From Chryseobacterium fluminis (GTDB lineage: Bacteria; Bacteroidota; Bacteroidia; Flavobacteriales; Weeksellaceae), in the NCBI RefSeq assembly GCF_026314945.1, contig NZ_CP111121.1, positions 3,534,001-3,598,000 on the forward strand: a stretch of 64,000 nt of DNA, read 5' to 3'. Below are positions 47,877 to 57,191 of the stretch, piece after piece. The translations under genes were made by a program, and so were the position numbers. The notes beneath the pieces are model-generated. The model saw only the letters and a program-made list of their open reading frames with translations, ran no database searches and had not been told where the DNA came from. The stretch's first letter is position 1. Each line of letters begins with the position of its first letter.

Positions 47877-48511
47877 ACAGGATTTATGAAATTGTTGTTT
47901 TGATCAGCTTTTTATATTCGATGTATCTTTGGCTCTGGAAGGGAAAATCAAAACAGCAATTTTATTTTTTTTTATATCTGCTTCTGGTAATAGGAGTGGA
48001 TATTATTCCCGTGAATTTTCCTTATTTGCTGAAATTTGACAGAAATATACTGTTTGCCGGATACATTGTATTATCAATTTTATATTTTGGAATACTATAT
48101 CTTCTAAAAGTTGAAAATAAGATTTTTAGAATTTTTAATATATTCGTTATTACTGTGCTTGTACTCTTAAATATCTATAAGTTTAATAATGAACAGGTGG
48201 AACAACTGAATTTTATTCCCATCATTAGCCTTCCTGTTTTATTTATTTTCAATTCGGTATTCTGGTATTTGTACAAATTGAAAAAAGTTGATGAAAGCAG
48301 GATTACGGATGATTTTCTGTTTTGGATAAGCTCAGGATTAATTATATGGTCGGTGTTTTTTATTTTTAGAGCAATTCCGATGTACTTTTTACAGAAAAAT
48401 GATCCCCAGCTTTTAAATTTTGTCATCAGTGCTTTTACCATTGTGAATATCGTAACGTATCTCCTTTTCCTGCTGGGTCTAATATTGATGAAAGATGAAA
48501 GAACTTCCTGA
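47867..48511 (+). CDS. Polytopic membrane protein, possible sensor subunit
   Basis: A 214-residue protein with about six or seven hydrophobic segments (for example FYFFLYLLLVIGVDIIPVNF, FISLPVL-type segment near 135-155, and VISAFTIVNIVTYLLFLLGLIL at the end). No family is recognised. It begins inside the end of the preceding gene and overlaps the histidine kinase by 17 bases. Since the kinase has only one membrane anchor and no sensor domain, this protein is a good candidate for the missing input module. Confidence 0.65.
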   Translation: MPLNRIYEIVVLISFLYSMYLWLWKGKSKQQFYFFLYLLLVIGVDIIPVNFPYLLKFDRNILFAGYIVLSILYFGILYLLKVENKIFRIFNIFVITVLVLLNIYKFNNEQVEQLNFIPIISLPVLFIFNSVFWYLYKLKKVDESRITDDFLFWISSGLIIWSVFFIFRAIPMYFLQKNDPQLLNFVISAFTIVNIVTYLLFLLGLILMKDERTS

Positions 48512-49283
48512 AGAATTTAAGACCACTTACATTTTGGCCATTGTAATCATGATGTTTTTTGCAGGATTTATCATTTTTGTTGTTTTGATGTACAATAGAA
48601 AACAACTGCTGTTTTTAAAAGAAAAACAGCTCAAAGAATCCGAGCATCAGAATCAACTTCTGCAAAAAGAGCTGGAAAAACAGAAACTCCTCGAAAAGGA
48701 AAGAGAACGGATTTCCCACGACATGCATGATGACCTTGGTGCCGGTATTTCAGCCTTAAAACTTCAGGCCGAGTTTCTAAAGCAAATGGTTCAGGATGAT
48801 AATTTAAAAAATGATATTGACGATTTATTAAAAACCTCCGAAGAAATGAATCTTTCCATGCGGGAGATGCTCTGGAGCCTGAATTCTGGAAATGACACTT
48901 TGGGAAGCTTTATAGAGTACTCCAAACAGTATGCCCATCATTTTCTGAAGAAAACAAAGATTCACCTGAATATAGAAGAGGGAAATATGGCTTTCGAAAA
49001 GGTGATTGCCACCGAACAGAGAAGAAATTTATTTCTGTGTCTGAAAGAAGCTCTGAATAATGCCTACAAACACAGTAAGTGCAATCAGATAATAATCTCG
49101 TTTGCGCAGGAACACGAAAAATTCATAATGAAAATTTCCGACAACGGAATAGGCATCCATCATGAAAAATCCGAAGGAAACGGACTGCGGAGCATGAAAC
49201 GAAGAATGCAGGAGCAGGGAGGCCATTGCAAAGTAGTTACAGATCAGGGAACACATCTCATTTTTAAAATAGAATTATCATAG
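48495..49283 (+). CDS. Sensor histidine kinase (HisKA_3 type)
   Basis: A 262-residue kinase with one N-terminal membrane helix (about 11-32), a coiled-coil linker (LKEKQLKESEHQNQLLQKEL), the HisKA_3 box RISHDMHDDLGAG with the phospho-accepting His78, and a HATPase domain (EALNNAYKHS N-box near 185-194, then ISDNGIGI, then GNGLRSMKRRM). It has no periplasmic sensing domain. It is the natural partner of the LuxR-type regulator at 46417 in the same unit, and overlaps the polytopic membrane protein gene by 17 bases. Confidence 0.92.
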   Translation: MKELPEEFKTTYILAIVIMMFFAGFIIFVVLMYNRKQLLFLKEKQLKESEHQNQLLQKELEKQKLLEKERERISHDMHDDLGAGISALKLQAEFLKQMVQDDNLKNDIDDLLKTSEEMNLSMREMLWSLNSGNDTLGSFIEYSKQYAHHFLKKTKIHLNIEEGNMAFEKVIATEQRRNLFLCLKEALNNAYKHSKCNQIIISFAQEHEKFIMKISDNGIGIHHEKSEGNGLRSMKRRMQEQGGHCKVVTDQGTHLIFKIELS

Positions 49284-49302
49284 TTTTCAACTGAAAATTG
49301 AG

Positions 49303-49332
49303 CAGCATCATTTTAATGGTGCTGTTTTTTTT
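49303..49332 (+). terminator. Terminator after the histidine kinase
   Basis: CAGCATCATT (49303-49312) pairs with AATGGTGCTG (49315-49324, one T-G wobble), followed by T8. It separates the two signalling units and lies directly before the second copy of the palindromic operator. Confidence 0.85.
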
Positions 49333-49335
49333 GAA

Positions 49336-49384
49336 AATCACCCGTTTGTGTAATTGACAGTGCTGTGTTTTTGTGGGAACTTTG
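49336..49384 (+). promoter_or_regulatory. Second palindromic operator overlapping the promoter of the target unit
   Basis: AATCAC, 8 bases (CCGTTTGT), GTAATT (49336-49355). The inner 16 bases are the exact reverse complement of the site at 46353-46368. The right arm again runs into TTG (49354-49356), followed by 20 bases and GAACTTTG (49377-49384). Confidence 0.7.
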
Positions 49385-49410
49385 AAGTAGAAATTTTAAA
49401 ACTAATAACC

Positions 49411-49926
49411 ATGCAGACACAAACATTACTCTTAACAATAAATGCATCCGAAGAATTTATAGCATTTATTCCGGTCATTCTTTATTTTCTTATTTTATTT
49501 CTGGTGTTTTGGAAACTGCGCAGAGATCAGGTAACCCTTAAGGAATTACTTCTGGATAAAGATGTTGTTATGGAAGTAGAGAAACAGCAAGCTAAACAAG
49601 CGCAGGAAACAGTGAGGATTGTTGCAAAATTAGATCCTATAACTGCTGGAACTTACGTTAATAATTTTAAAAAAAATGAAGTTAGCTCAGAGGAGGAAGC
49701 GAATCCAAAACAAACCCAAAGTATAAGCAGGTTATTAGCATTTATAAGCGGATTAATCTCCGTAGGCCTTGCCTGTACCATTATAACCTTTTACATGTGG
49801 AGTTATTTCAACAAGAATATCCCCAAACCAGAATTAAATGAATTGCTTACTGTTCTTTTGTCTTTAGGTGTCGGAGTAATTCCTTATGCTTTTAATAAGG
49901 TTGGAAATGCGCTTAAGAATTCGTAA
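49411..49926 (+). CDS. Membrane protein of unknown function
   Basis: A 171-residue protein with three hydrophobic segments (about 14-36, 103-127 and 142-160) and a charged cytoplasmic stretch between the first two (EVEKQQAKQAQETVRIVAKLDP). ATG 49411 is chosen over an upstream in-frame start that would lie within the promoter. No family is recognised. It is the first gene behind the second palindromic operator, so a target of the two-component system is likely. Confidence 0.7.
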   Translation: MQTQTLLLTINASEEFIAFIPVILYFLILFLVFWKLRRDQVTLKELLLDKDVVMEVEKQQAKQAQETVRIVAKLDPITAGTYVNNFKKNEVSSEEEANPKQTQSISRLLAFISGLISVGLACTIITFYMWSYFNKNIPKPELNELLTVLLSLGVGVIPYAFNKVGNALKNS

Positions 49927-49976
49927 TAATTAGTTAAACACTTGTAACATAATAATAAACAACAAAAATCACAGCC

Positions 49977-51236
49977 ATGAAAACTTTTTATTTAATAATT
50001 ATTTGTCTGTTTACGATTCAGGCATTACATGCGCAAAAAACCAGAATACTCATTATTGATGTGTCTGATCCTAATGAAAATTCAGTATCGTTGAGTGGTC
50101 CCAAAAAATGTTCTTCACGATGTGAAAGAAAATGGCTTTCCATAAAACCGAGAGAATTGCTGGCAGTACAATTAAAAAATGCAAATCCACTAAAATATGA
50201 GTACACTATAAACGATAATAATATTTCTTATTTTATGGATACAGCCACTATTAACCAGCATTTATCTTCACTTGATATAAGTCCCGAAAATCCTTCTGTA
50301 AAAAATAACAGTGCAACGTATGCTTCGATTTTTGTGGAAAGTAAAAAACTAAAGGAAAAGCTGGATCATCTGGAAATATTTATAGATCAGTTTGAATTAA
50401 AAAGTATGTCTGAAGAAGTTCTTGGCGACGACTTTTTTCAGATAAGGGATTCTTTATACATTACATTGAAAAATGTTCATTATGAAGCTAAAAAATATAA
50501 AGCCTGTCTGGAACGGGGAAAAAATGTAGAATATTCGGATGCGATAACAGATGATCAAAAAGAAACTTCGAAAGAATTTATTAACTATAGTATAGAAAAA
50601 TCGGAGACGATGCTGAAATCATTCGAAAGCAAATTCTTTTTTTCAAATACTTTTTACACGCTTCCAAAAGATATCCAGGGAAAAAACATAGATGCGGTGG
50701 AATTCACCATAAAAAGATTGGATAAAAAAACAAATAAAGAGGATGGAAGTTATGGCAAATATAATGTCTGGATAAGTGGAGGAGTTAAAATAGACATCAG
50801 TGCCGGTGTTTTTCTTACAAGCCTTTATGATGAAGAATATGAAACCAGAGATGTCGAAGGCGGTACGGGTCAAAAGCAAATTGCCTTAAAAAAGCAGGGA
50901 AGTTATGACTTTGCCTTTGGATCAACAGTCAATACAAACTTCAGAATGAATTCCTGGATACAGCCACAGATCAATTTTGGGTTTATTTTTACGCAGAATC
51001 AAAAATTTCAGGTTATTCTCGGGGGAGGTCTTATTTTCGGCAGGGAAGAGCGATGGATTCTGTCCGGTGGTCTCAGTATGGGAGTCGTAGATCGTTTAGC
51101 CGATGGATTTGAAAAAGGAAACGTTTACAATTTAGGAACCAGCGGACAGATTCCCGTAGTAAAACAGTTTAAATTCGGTCATTTCATCGGAATCACCTAC
51201 AACCTTTCAAAAGTTAACGCCGTATCATTAAAATAA
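49977..51236 (+). CDS. Exported protein, probably outer-membrane associated
   Basis: A 419-residue protein with signal peptide MKTFYLIIICLFTIQALHAQ. The middle is helical and charged (residues about 100-215). The last third alternates aromatic beta strands with turns (KYNVWISGGVKIDISAGVFLTSL, SIQPQINFG-like strands, GHFIGITYNLSKV), which suggests an outer-membrane barrel. No family is recognised. It follows the membrane protein by 50 bases and is followed by a decayed peroxidase gene eight bases later. Confidence 0.65.
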   Translation: MKTFYLIIICLFTIQALHAQKTRILIIDVSDPNENSVSLSGPKKCSSRCERKWLSIKPRELLAVQLKNANPLKYEYTINDNNISYFMDTATINQHLSSLDISPENPSVKNNSATYASIFVESKKLKEKLDHLEIFIDQFELKSMSEEVLGDDFFQIRDSLYITLKNVHYEAKKYKACLERGKNVEYSDAITDDQKETSKEFINYSIEKSETMLKSFESKFFFSNTFYTLPKDIQGKNIDAVEFTIKRLDKKTNKEDGSYGKYNVWISGGVKIDISAGVFLTSLYDEEYETRDVEGGTGQKQIALKKQGSYDFAFGSTVNTNFRMNSWIQPQINFGFIFTQNQKFQVILGGGLIFGREERWILSGGLSMGVVDRLADGFEKGNVYNLGTSGQIPVVKQFKFGHFIGITYNLSKVNAVSLK

Positions 51237-51243
51237 CAATATA

Positions 51244-51914
51244 ATGATAAATTTAAACAACCGACAACCAGTCAATATCTATGACCCGTCTTATGACAAT
51301 CTGTTTGAAAGCTTACAGGGAAACATTCTTAAAGGGCATGGCAGATTTTACGTCACATATTTTTCTTGAATTTGATAAAAATAAAATAGAGGATTTAAAA
51401 AAATGGATGAGAGAGTTTGGAGGTAAAGTAGCTTCCTGTAAAAAGCAGCTTAAAGAAAATATTGCATTTAAAAAAGATCATATTCCCGGAGGAACCTTCT
51501 ATGGCTTTTTACATAACTTCTTTAGGATATTCACTTCTTGAAAATCTAAATCATCCGGAGATTTAAAACCGTTTTTTCGGAAGTATGAAAGATGCTAAAA
51601 TAAACGACATCGTGTCTACTGAATGGGAAAGCGGTTTCCAAGGTGAAATTCATGCAATGATACTTCTAGCAGATGATAATCCGACAATACTTAAAGAAGA
51701 GAAATTGTTGATCCGTCAAAACACAAAAAAGAATTGCAGAATGCAAAAATAAAAAACGGAAATATTATAAGAAACCGGGAAGGTGCAGGAATCGAACACT
51801 TCGGATATGCAGATGGAATACGGAAATAGATATTAAAAGTTTTGTGCATCTTCAGGCGGAGAATATTTCTTCGCACCTTTAATCCATTATCTGAAAGCTT
51901 TTAAAATTAACTAA
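51244..51914 (+). pseudogene. Decayed Dyp-type peroxidase
   Basis: Pieces of a Dyp-type haem peroxidase in shifting frames: NLFESLQGNILKGHGR from ATG 51244; DFTSHIFLEFDKNKIEDLKK in a second frame; SGFQGEIHAMILLADDNP in another; REGAGIEHFGYADG with the GxxDG motif; and finally GGEYFFAPLIHYLKAF, the family C-terminus, ending TAA 51914. At least three frameshifts and a large internal deletion (the haem-ligand half is missing) make it non-functional. It begins eight bases after the exported protein, so an intact ancestor would have belonged to that unit. Confidence 0.85.
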
Positions 51915-51976
51915 AATTTAACTCAGGATAAACGTATAAATTGCCTTTGCAATACCCATAAAAGTTAAAAATTGAT

Positions 51977-51984
51977 TAAATTTG
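51977..51984 (+). promoter_or_regulatory. -7 element of the eno promoter
   Basis: TAAATTTG, a perfect TAnnTTTG, 23 bases before the eno ATG. The TTG candidates upstream are at a less usual distance. Confidence 0.55.
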
Positions 51985-51989
51985 TCTGA

Positions 51990-53300
<1,311 letters not shown>

Positions 53301-53319
53301 TTAATCGAATTTATAAATA

Positions 53320-53351
53320 ACGGCAAACGAATTTTTAGTTTGCCGTATTTT
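53320..53351 (+). terminator. Terminator after eno
   Basis: Perfect 9-bp stem ACGGCAAAC/GTTTGCCGT with a 9-base loop, then ATTTT. Confidence 0.85.
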
Positions 53352-53389
53352 GTAATTAGTAGTATATTTAGAAAAAAATAAATTAAATA

Positions 53390-54676
53390 ATGTCAGACAA
53401 CAAAGTAATATTGAATTACGCAGGTAATTCGTATGAATATCCTATCGTAGATAGTACTATCGGAGACAGAGGGATCGATATTTCAAAATTAAGAGACCAG
53501 ACAGGTTTAATCACATTAGATTTAGGGTATAAAAACACCGGGGCTACACTTAGTGACATCACTTACTTAGACGGAGACAAAGGAGAATTATTCTACAGAG
53601 GATATCCTATCGAGCAGATTGCCGATAAGTCTAACTTCACTGAAGTAATGTATCTTCTATTACACGGTGAATTACCAACTCAGGACCAATTCAATACCTT
53701 CAACGGTAACATCAAAAAATATAATTTCGTAGCAGAGGAGATGAAAAAAATCATCGATGCTTTCCCTCGTTCTGCTCACCCAATGGGAGTTTTATCTACT
53801 TTGACTTCTGCTTTAACAGCCTTCAATCCGAAAGCGGTTAATGTAAACTCTAAAGAAGAAATGGACCTTGCTGCAGAATTGCTTATTGCTAAATTTGCCC
53901 ATCTTGCGGCCTGGACGTACAGAAAAACGTTAGGTCTTCCATTAAATCATGGAGATAACAGCCTGAATTATGTAGAAAACTTCTACAAAATGGCTTTCAG
54001 ACTGCCAAATGAAGACTTCCAGATCAATCCTGTGGTTACTCAGGCTTTAGATAAATTATTAATTCTTCATGCTGATCATGAGCAAAACTGTTCTACTTCT
54101 ACGGTAAGAATGGTAGGTTCTGCTCATACAGGACTTTTCGCTTCTGTTTCAGCAGGTATTTCTGCACTTTGGGGACCTTTACACGGAGGCGCAAACCAGG
54201 CAGTTATTGAAATGCTTGAATTAATTGAGAAAGACGGAGGTGATGTATCTAAATATGTTGCTAAAGCTAAAGATAAAAATGACAGCTTCCGTCTGATGGG
54301 ATTCGGACACAGAGTATACAAAAACTTCGACCCGAGAGCAAAAATCATCAAGAAGGCGGCAGACGATTTATTAGCAGCATTAGGTATTCAGGACAAAGCA
54401 CTTGATATCGCCATGCAGTTAGAAAAAGTAGCATTGGAAGATGACTATTTCATCGAAAGAAAATTGTATCCAAACGTAGATTTCTATTCCGGAATCATCT
54501 ACAGAGCGTTAGGAATTCCTACCGAGATGTTTACTGTAATGTTCGCATTGGGAAGACTTCCGGGCTGGATTGCTCAATGGAAAGAAATGAGATTGAAAGG
54601 AGACCCGATCGGAAGACCGAGACAGGTATATCAGGGAGCTCAGAAGAGAGACTATATCGATTTAGTAAACAGATAA
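53390..54676 (+). CDS. gltA: Citrate synthase
   Basis: Condenses oxaloacetate and acetyl-CoA into citrate, the entry step of the TCA cycle. The 428-residue protein is the long type II-like form of Gram-negative bacteria. It contains LNHGDNSLNYVENF, the catalytic HADHEQNCSTSTVR region, GPLHGGANQAVIEML and the signature GFGHRVYKNFDPRA. It follows eno but has its own spacer and terminator. Confidence 0.96.
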   Translation: MSDNKVILNYAGNSYEYPIVDSTIGDRGIDISKLRDQTGLITLDLGYKNTGATLSDITYLDGDKGELFYRGYPIEQIADKSNFTEVMYLLLHGELPTQDQFNTFNGNIKKYNFVAEEMKKIIDAFPRSAHPMGVLSTLTSALTAFNPKAVNVNSKEEMDLAAELLIAKFAHLAAWTYRKTLGLPLNHGDNSLNYVENFYKMAFRLPNEDFQINPVVTQALDKLLILHADHEQNCSTSTVRMVGSAHTGLFASVSAGISALWGPLHGGANQAVIEMLELIEKDGGDVSKYVAKAKDKNDSFRLMGFGHRVYKNFDPRAKIIKKAADDLLAALGIQDKALDIAMQLEKVALEDDYFIERKLYPNVDFYSGIIYRALGIPTEMFTVMFALGRLPGWIAQWKEMRLKGDPIGRPRQVYQGAQKRDYIDLVNR

Positions 54677-54696
54677 GATCTCCTATCTATAAAATT

Positions 54697-54726
54697 AATC
54701 CTGGGTTTTGCCCGGGATTTTTTTAT
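54697..54726 (+). terminator. Terminator after gltA
   Basis: AATCCTGGG pairs with CCCGGGATT (one T-G wobble) around TTTTG, followed by a T run. Confidence 0.85.
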
Positions 54727-54748
54727 TTTTAAAAAATTAAATTAAAGC

Positions 54749-55213
54749 ATGGAAAACGAAAAATTAAATTCATTAAGAGGCGTAATGCAAATTAATGCCG
54801 TTTTGTACTTTGTGTACGGCCTTATCTTCCTGATCGAAACATTTGATTTTCTTGAAATGCTGCATACAAAACCCGCCGATTTTCATCCCACGTATGATCT
54901 GGTCAATGTTATCTATTACCAGATGGAAATGATTATCTGTTTTTTGTTCGGTTTTAGCATCCTGTTTTTAGTCTCAATAAGGCAATCCGTTAAAACCATA
55001 TTTTTCATTAATATGGCACTGCTTATTTTCAGAGCAGCTACCGTTTATTATCTGTATTTTTACAAAACTGTAGAAAGATGGGTTCCCTATATTTATAAAG
55101 AGGCGAGTGCATTCAGTGTACTATTTCGTGGAACTTTTGTTCCGGCCCAGTTAATTCTGAGTTTAGTGGCAGTCTGGTATTCCGTTAAAGCATTGAGGAA
55201 GATCAGAGAATAA
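54749..55213 (+). CDS. Small membrane protein of unknown function
   Basis: A 154-residue protein with four hydrophobic segments (about 14-31, 53-75, 81-102 and 126-146), both ends probably cytoplasmic. No family is recognised. It starts 72 bases after gltA, beyond a terminator, so it has its own promoter. Confidence 0.65.
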   Translation: MENEKLNSLRGVMQINAVLYFVYGLIFLIETFDFLEMLHTKPADFHPTYDLVNVIYYQMEMIICFLFGFSILFLVSIRQSVKTIFFINMALLIFRAATVYYLYFYKTVERWVPYIYKEASAFSVLFRGTFVPAQLILSLVAVWYSVKALRKIRE

Positions 55214-55335
55214 TTTTAAATAATTCATGTTCTCATTGCTTAAATTCTGACCTATGAAACTTATTAAAGCCCGATGTGGGCCCATTAATTATTAAAGATT
55301 TATCGGACAGTTCGGTGTCACCGTATATAAAAAAT

Positions 55336-55359
55336 AAACCTGCTTAAAGAAGCAGGTTT
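55336..55359 (-). terminator. Terminator of the double-glycine peptide gene
   Basis: Perfect arms AAACCTGCTT/AAGCAGGTTT. On the minus strand the stem is followed by ATTTTTTATA, so it stops transcription of the peptide gene 12 bases after its stop. Confidence 0.8.
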
Positions 55360-55371
55360 GTTTCTGATGGA

Positions 55372-55533
55372 TTAAGGACACTGACATCTGTCACAGGTAT
55401 ACAGCGTGCAGGCTCCTGTTTCAAAGTCCCATTCACAGCAGCGTTTTGCAGCAGCAGCACCTCCGGTGATCGCTTTTTGCTCTTCTCTTCCTAATTTTTG
55501 TGCATTTTTAAGCACCGTCTTTTTTGTGTTCAT
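55372..55533 (-). CDS. Double-glycine leader peptide with cysteine-rich core (bacteriocin-like)
   Basis: A 53-residue peptide: a leader MNTKKTVLKNAQKLGREEQK ending AITGG, followed by a core AAAAKRCCEWDFETGACTLY ending TCDRCQCP. The leader has the pattern (LxREExKxIxGG) of Bacteroidota bacteriocin-like and cyclised peptides exported by PCAT-type peptidase/ABC transporters. The core has six cysteines in its last 23 residues, which could form disulfides or thioethers. No transporter or modifying enzyme lies nearby. A terminator follows. Function is not known. Confidence 0.8.
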   Translation of the reverse strand: MNTKKTVLKNAQKLGREEQKAITGGAAAAKRCCEWDFETGACTLYTCDRCQCP

Positions 55534-55819
55534 GACGTTTGGTGTTTTGATTGTTAATAGTTTAGAAAATATTTTCCAGCGAAAAATATATCACTAATAT
55601 ATGAATATTAATTAATATCATATTCATTTTAATGATAAAATATTCACAAACAATAGGTTGTGCATAAAATTATCTGTAAAAAGCCTGTGTTTAAGCGAAT
55701 CAATAGCTTAGTTCTTCAATATGCTTTAGTAAAAAACTGCAATAAACAGATTTTTCAGAATTATCATAAACTATAGCGCTAAAAATGGAGTAAAAGTTTC
55801 CCGGATACTGTCCTTTACT
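55534..55819 (+). other. AT-rich intergenic stretch
   Basis: Lies between the minus-strand peptide gene and the plus-strand DDAH-like gene, so it must hold both promoters. Only the plus-strand -7 box (55820) is clear. No gene was found. Confidence 0.45.
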
Positions 55820-55827
55820 TATATTTG
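55820..55827 (+). promoter_or_regulatory. -7 element of the DDAH-like gene promoter
   Basis: TATATTTG fits TAnnTTTG and lies 19 bases before the start codon at 55847. Confidence 0.55.
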
Positions 55828-55846
55828 TAGCATTGCGTAAATCTTT

Positions 55847-56761
55847 ATGAAACTAAACATTAAAAATGAAACAGGGAGGCTGAAATCCGTGGTTTTAGGT
55901 CAGCCTAATTCACTGGGCGGAACGCCTGTCCTGGCAGAAAGCTATGATGCCAAATCATACTATTCCATTGAAAATAATATCTATCCGAAGGAAGAGGATA
56001 TCATTGCCGAAATGAATGCTTTCGAAGCTGTTTTGAAAAAATATGATGTCGAAGTTCTCCGTCCGAGCATCATCAAAGATTATAATCAGGTTTTTGCAAG
56101 AGATGTCGCTTTCGTGATCGACGACAAAATGATCATTTCCAATGTCATCGCAGACAGAGCAGACGAACAGGGCGCCTACCAGACAGTCTTTGAAAAAGTA
56201 GCATGGCGAAAAATTATCAATCTTCCGGAAACGGCACATATCGAAGGTGGTGATGTCATCGTCTGGGACGATTTTCTGTTTATCGGAACCTGTTTCAGTG
56301 AAGATTACAGAAATTATAAAACCGCCAGGACCAACGAATATGCGATTGAAATTCTCAAAGAATACTTTCCTAAAAAAAGAATCATCGATCTTGAATTAAA
56401 GAAAAATGACAAAGTTCCGTACGAAGGAATACTCCATTTAGACTGTACTTTCAATCCCGTTGGAAAAGATAAATGTATCATCTATAAAGACGGGTTTGTA
56501 GATGAGAGCGATTACCGTCTGATTATTGATATCTTTGGCGAAGAAAACTGTTTCCATGTGACTCCCGAAGAAATGTTCGAAATGTGTCCCAATATCTTCT
56601 CGATCTCACCGGAAATTGTAGTATCCGATAAAACATTCACCCGGATGAATAATCATCTCAGAAACGAGTGGGGGATGACCGTAGAAGAAATTCCGTACAG
56701 GGAAATATCTAAAATGGGAGGCCTCTTACGTTGTTCCACGATGCCGTTGGTAAGAGAATAA
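55847..56761 (+). CDS. Dimethylarginine dimethylaminohydrolase-like guanidino hydrolase
   Basis: Cytoplasmic enzyme of the guanidino-modifying (amidinotransferase/arginine deiminase) superfamily, likely acting on arginine or a methylated arginine to give citrulline. The 304-residue protein has the superfamily's repeated beta-propeller pieces: QVFARDVAFVI, HIEGGDVIV (acidic ligand), LHLDCTFNPVG (catalytic His) and GGLLRCSTMPL with the nucleophile Cys296. The substrate cannot be fixed from sequence. A second superfamily member (CtlX) lies 430 bases downstream, pointing to joint arginine/citrulline use. Confidence 0.85.
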   Translation: MKLNIKNETGRLKSVVLGQPNSLGGTPVLAESYDAKSYYSIENNIYPKEEDIIAEMNAFEAVLKKYDVEVLRPSIIKDYNQVFARDVAFVIDDKMIISNVIADRADEQGAYQTVFEKVAWRKIINLPETAHIEGGDVIVWDDFLFIGTCFSEDYRNYKTARTNEYAIEILKEYFPKKRIIDLELKKNDKVPYEGILHLDCTFNPVGKDKCIIYKDGFVDESDYRLIIDIFGEENCFHVTPEEMFEMCPNIFSISPEIVVSDKTFTRMNNHLRNEWGMTVEEIPYREISKMGGLLRCSTMPLVRE

Positions 56762-56837
56762 CTGAATCTGAGCATTTTTGTGTTGGAGAATTGTAGAGTT
56801 CGAATGATATTTTTTCTATTTCAGTAAAAATATAAAT

Positions 56838-57145
56838 ATGTCAGCCATTAAATTTCATCAGGATTTGAAGGTTTATCAAAAATCTTTTAAAACCGCAATG
56901 ATCATCTTCGAACTTTCAAAGTCTTTCTCTAAAGAACAGCAAAACTCACAGATTCGGGACGCGAAGCAAGAGAACCGCAGACTTGGCTTCAGTTTGCTTT
57001 AGCCTGTACCTATATAAACGAAGAACAGTTGAATAATTTAAACATTCATTATAATCAAATAACCGGGATGTTGGTTAATATGATGAGTCAGTCCGGAAAT
57101 GATGTTCTTTTTCACAAAATAAAAAAGAGTAATAATTTACACTAA
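56838..57145 (+). pseudogene. Broken four-helix-bundle (S23-type) gene
   Basis: Starts like a TIGR02436-type four-helix-bundle protein (HQDLKVYQKSFKTAMIIFEL, then SQIR). After about 56960 the matching sequence continues in another frame (EAREPQTWLQFALACTYINE to the stop at 57145), with roughly 40-50 family residues missing between. An internal deletion with frame change best explains it. Intact relatives often sit as extra genes between housekeeping genes and have no settled function. Confidence 0.75.
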
Positions 57146-57191
57146 AACATTCAGACTCTCGAACCCCAAAAACACCCTCAAACTTAAAAGT

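Noticed and set aside
51281..51541. An 86-codon frame as an independent small gene
   Set aside because: Its useful part is one frame of the decayed Dyp-type peroxidase; the first residues are out-of-frame reading of the peroxidase N-terminus.
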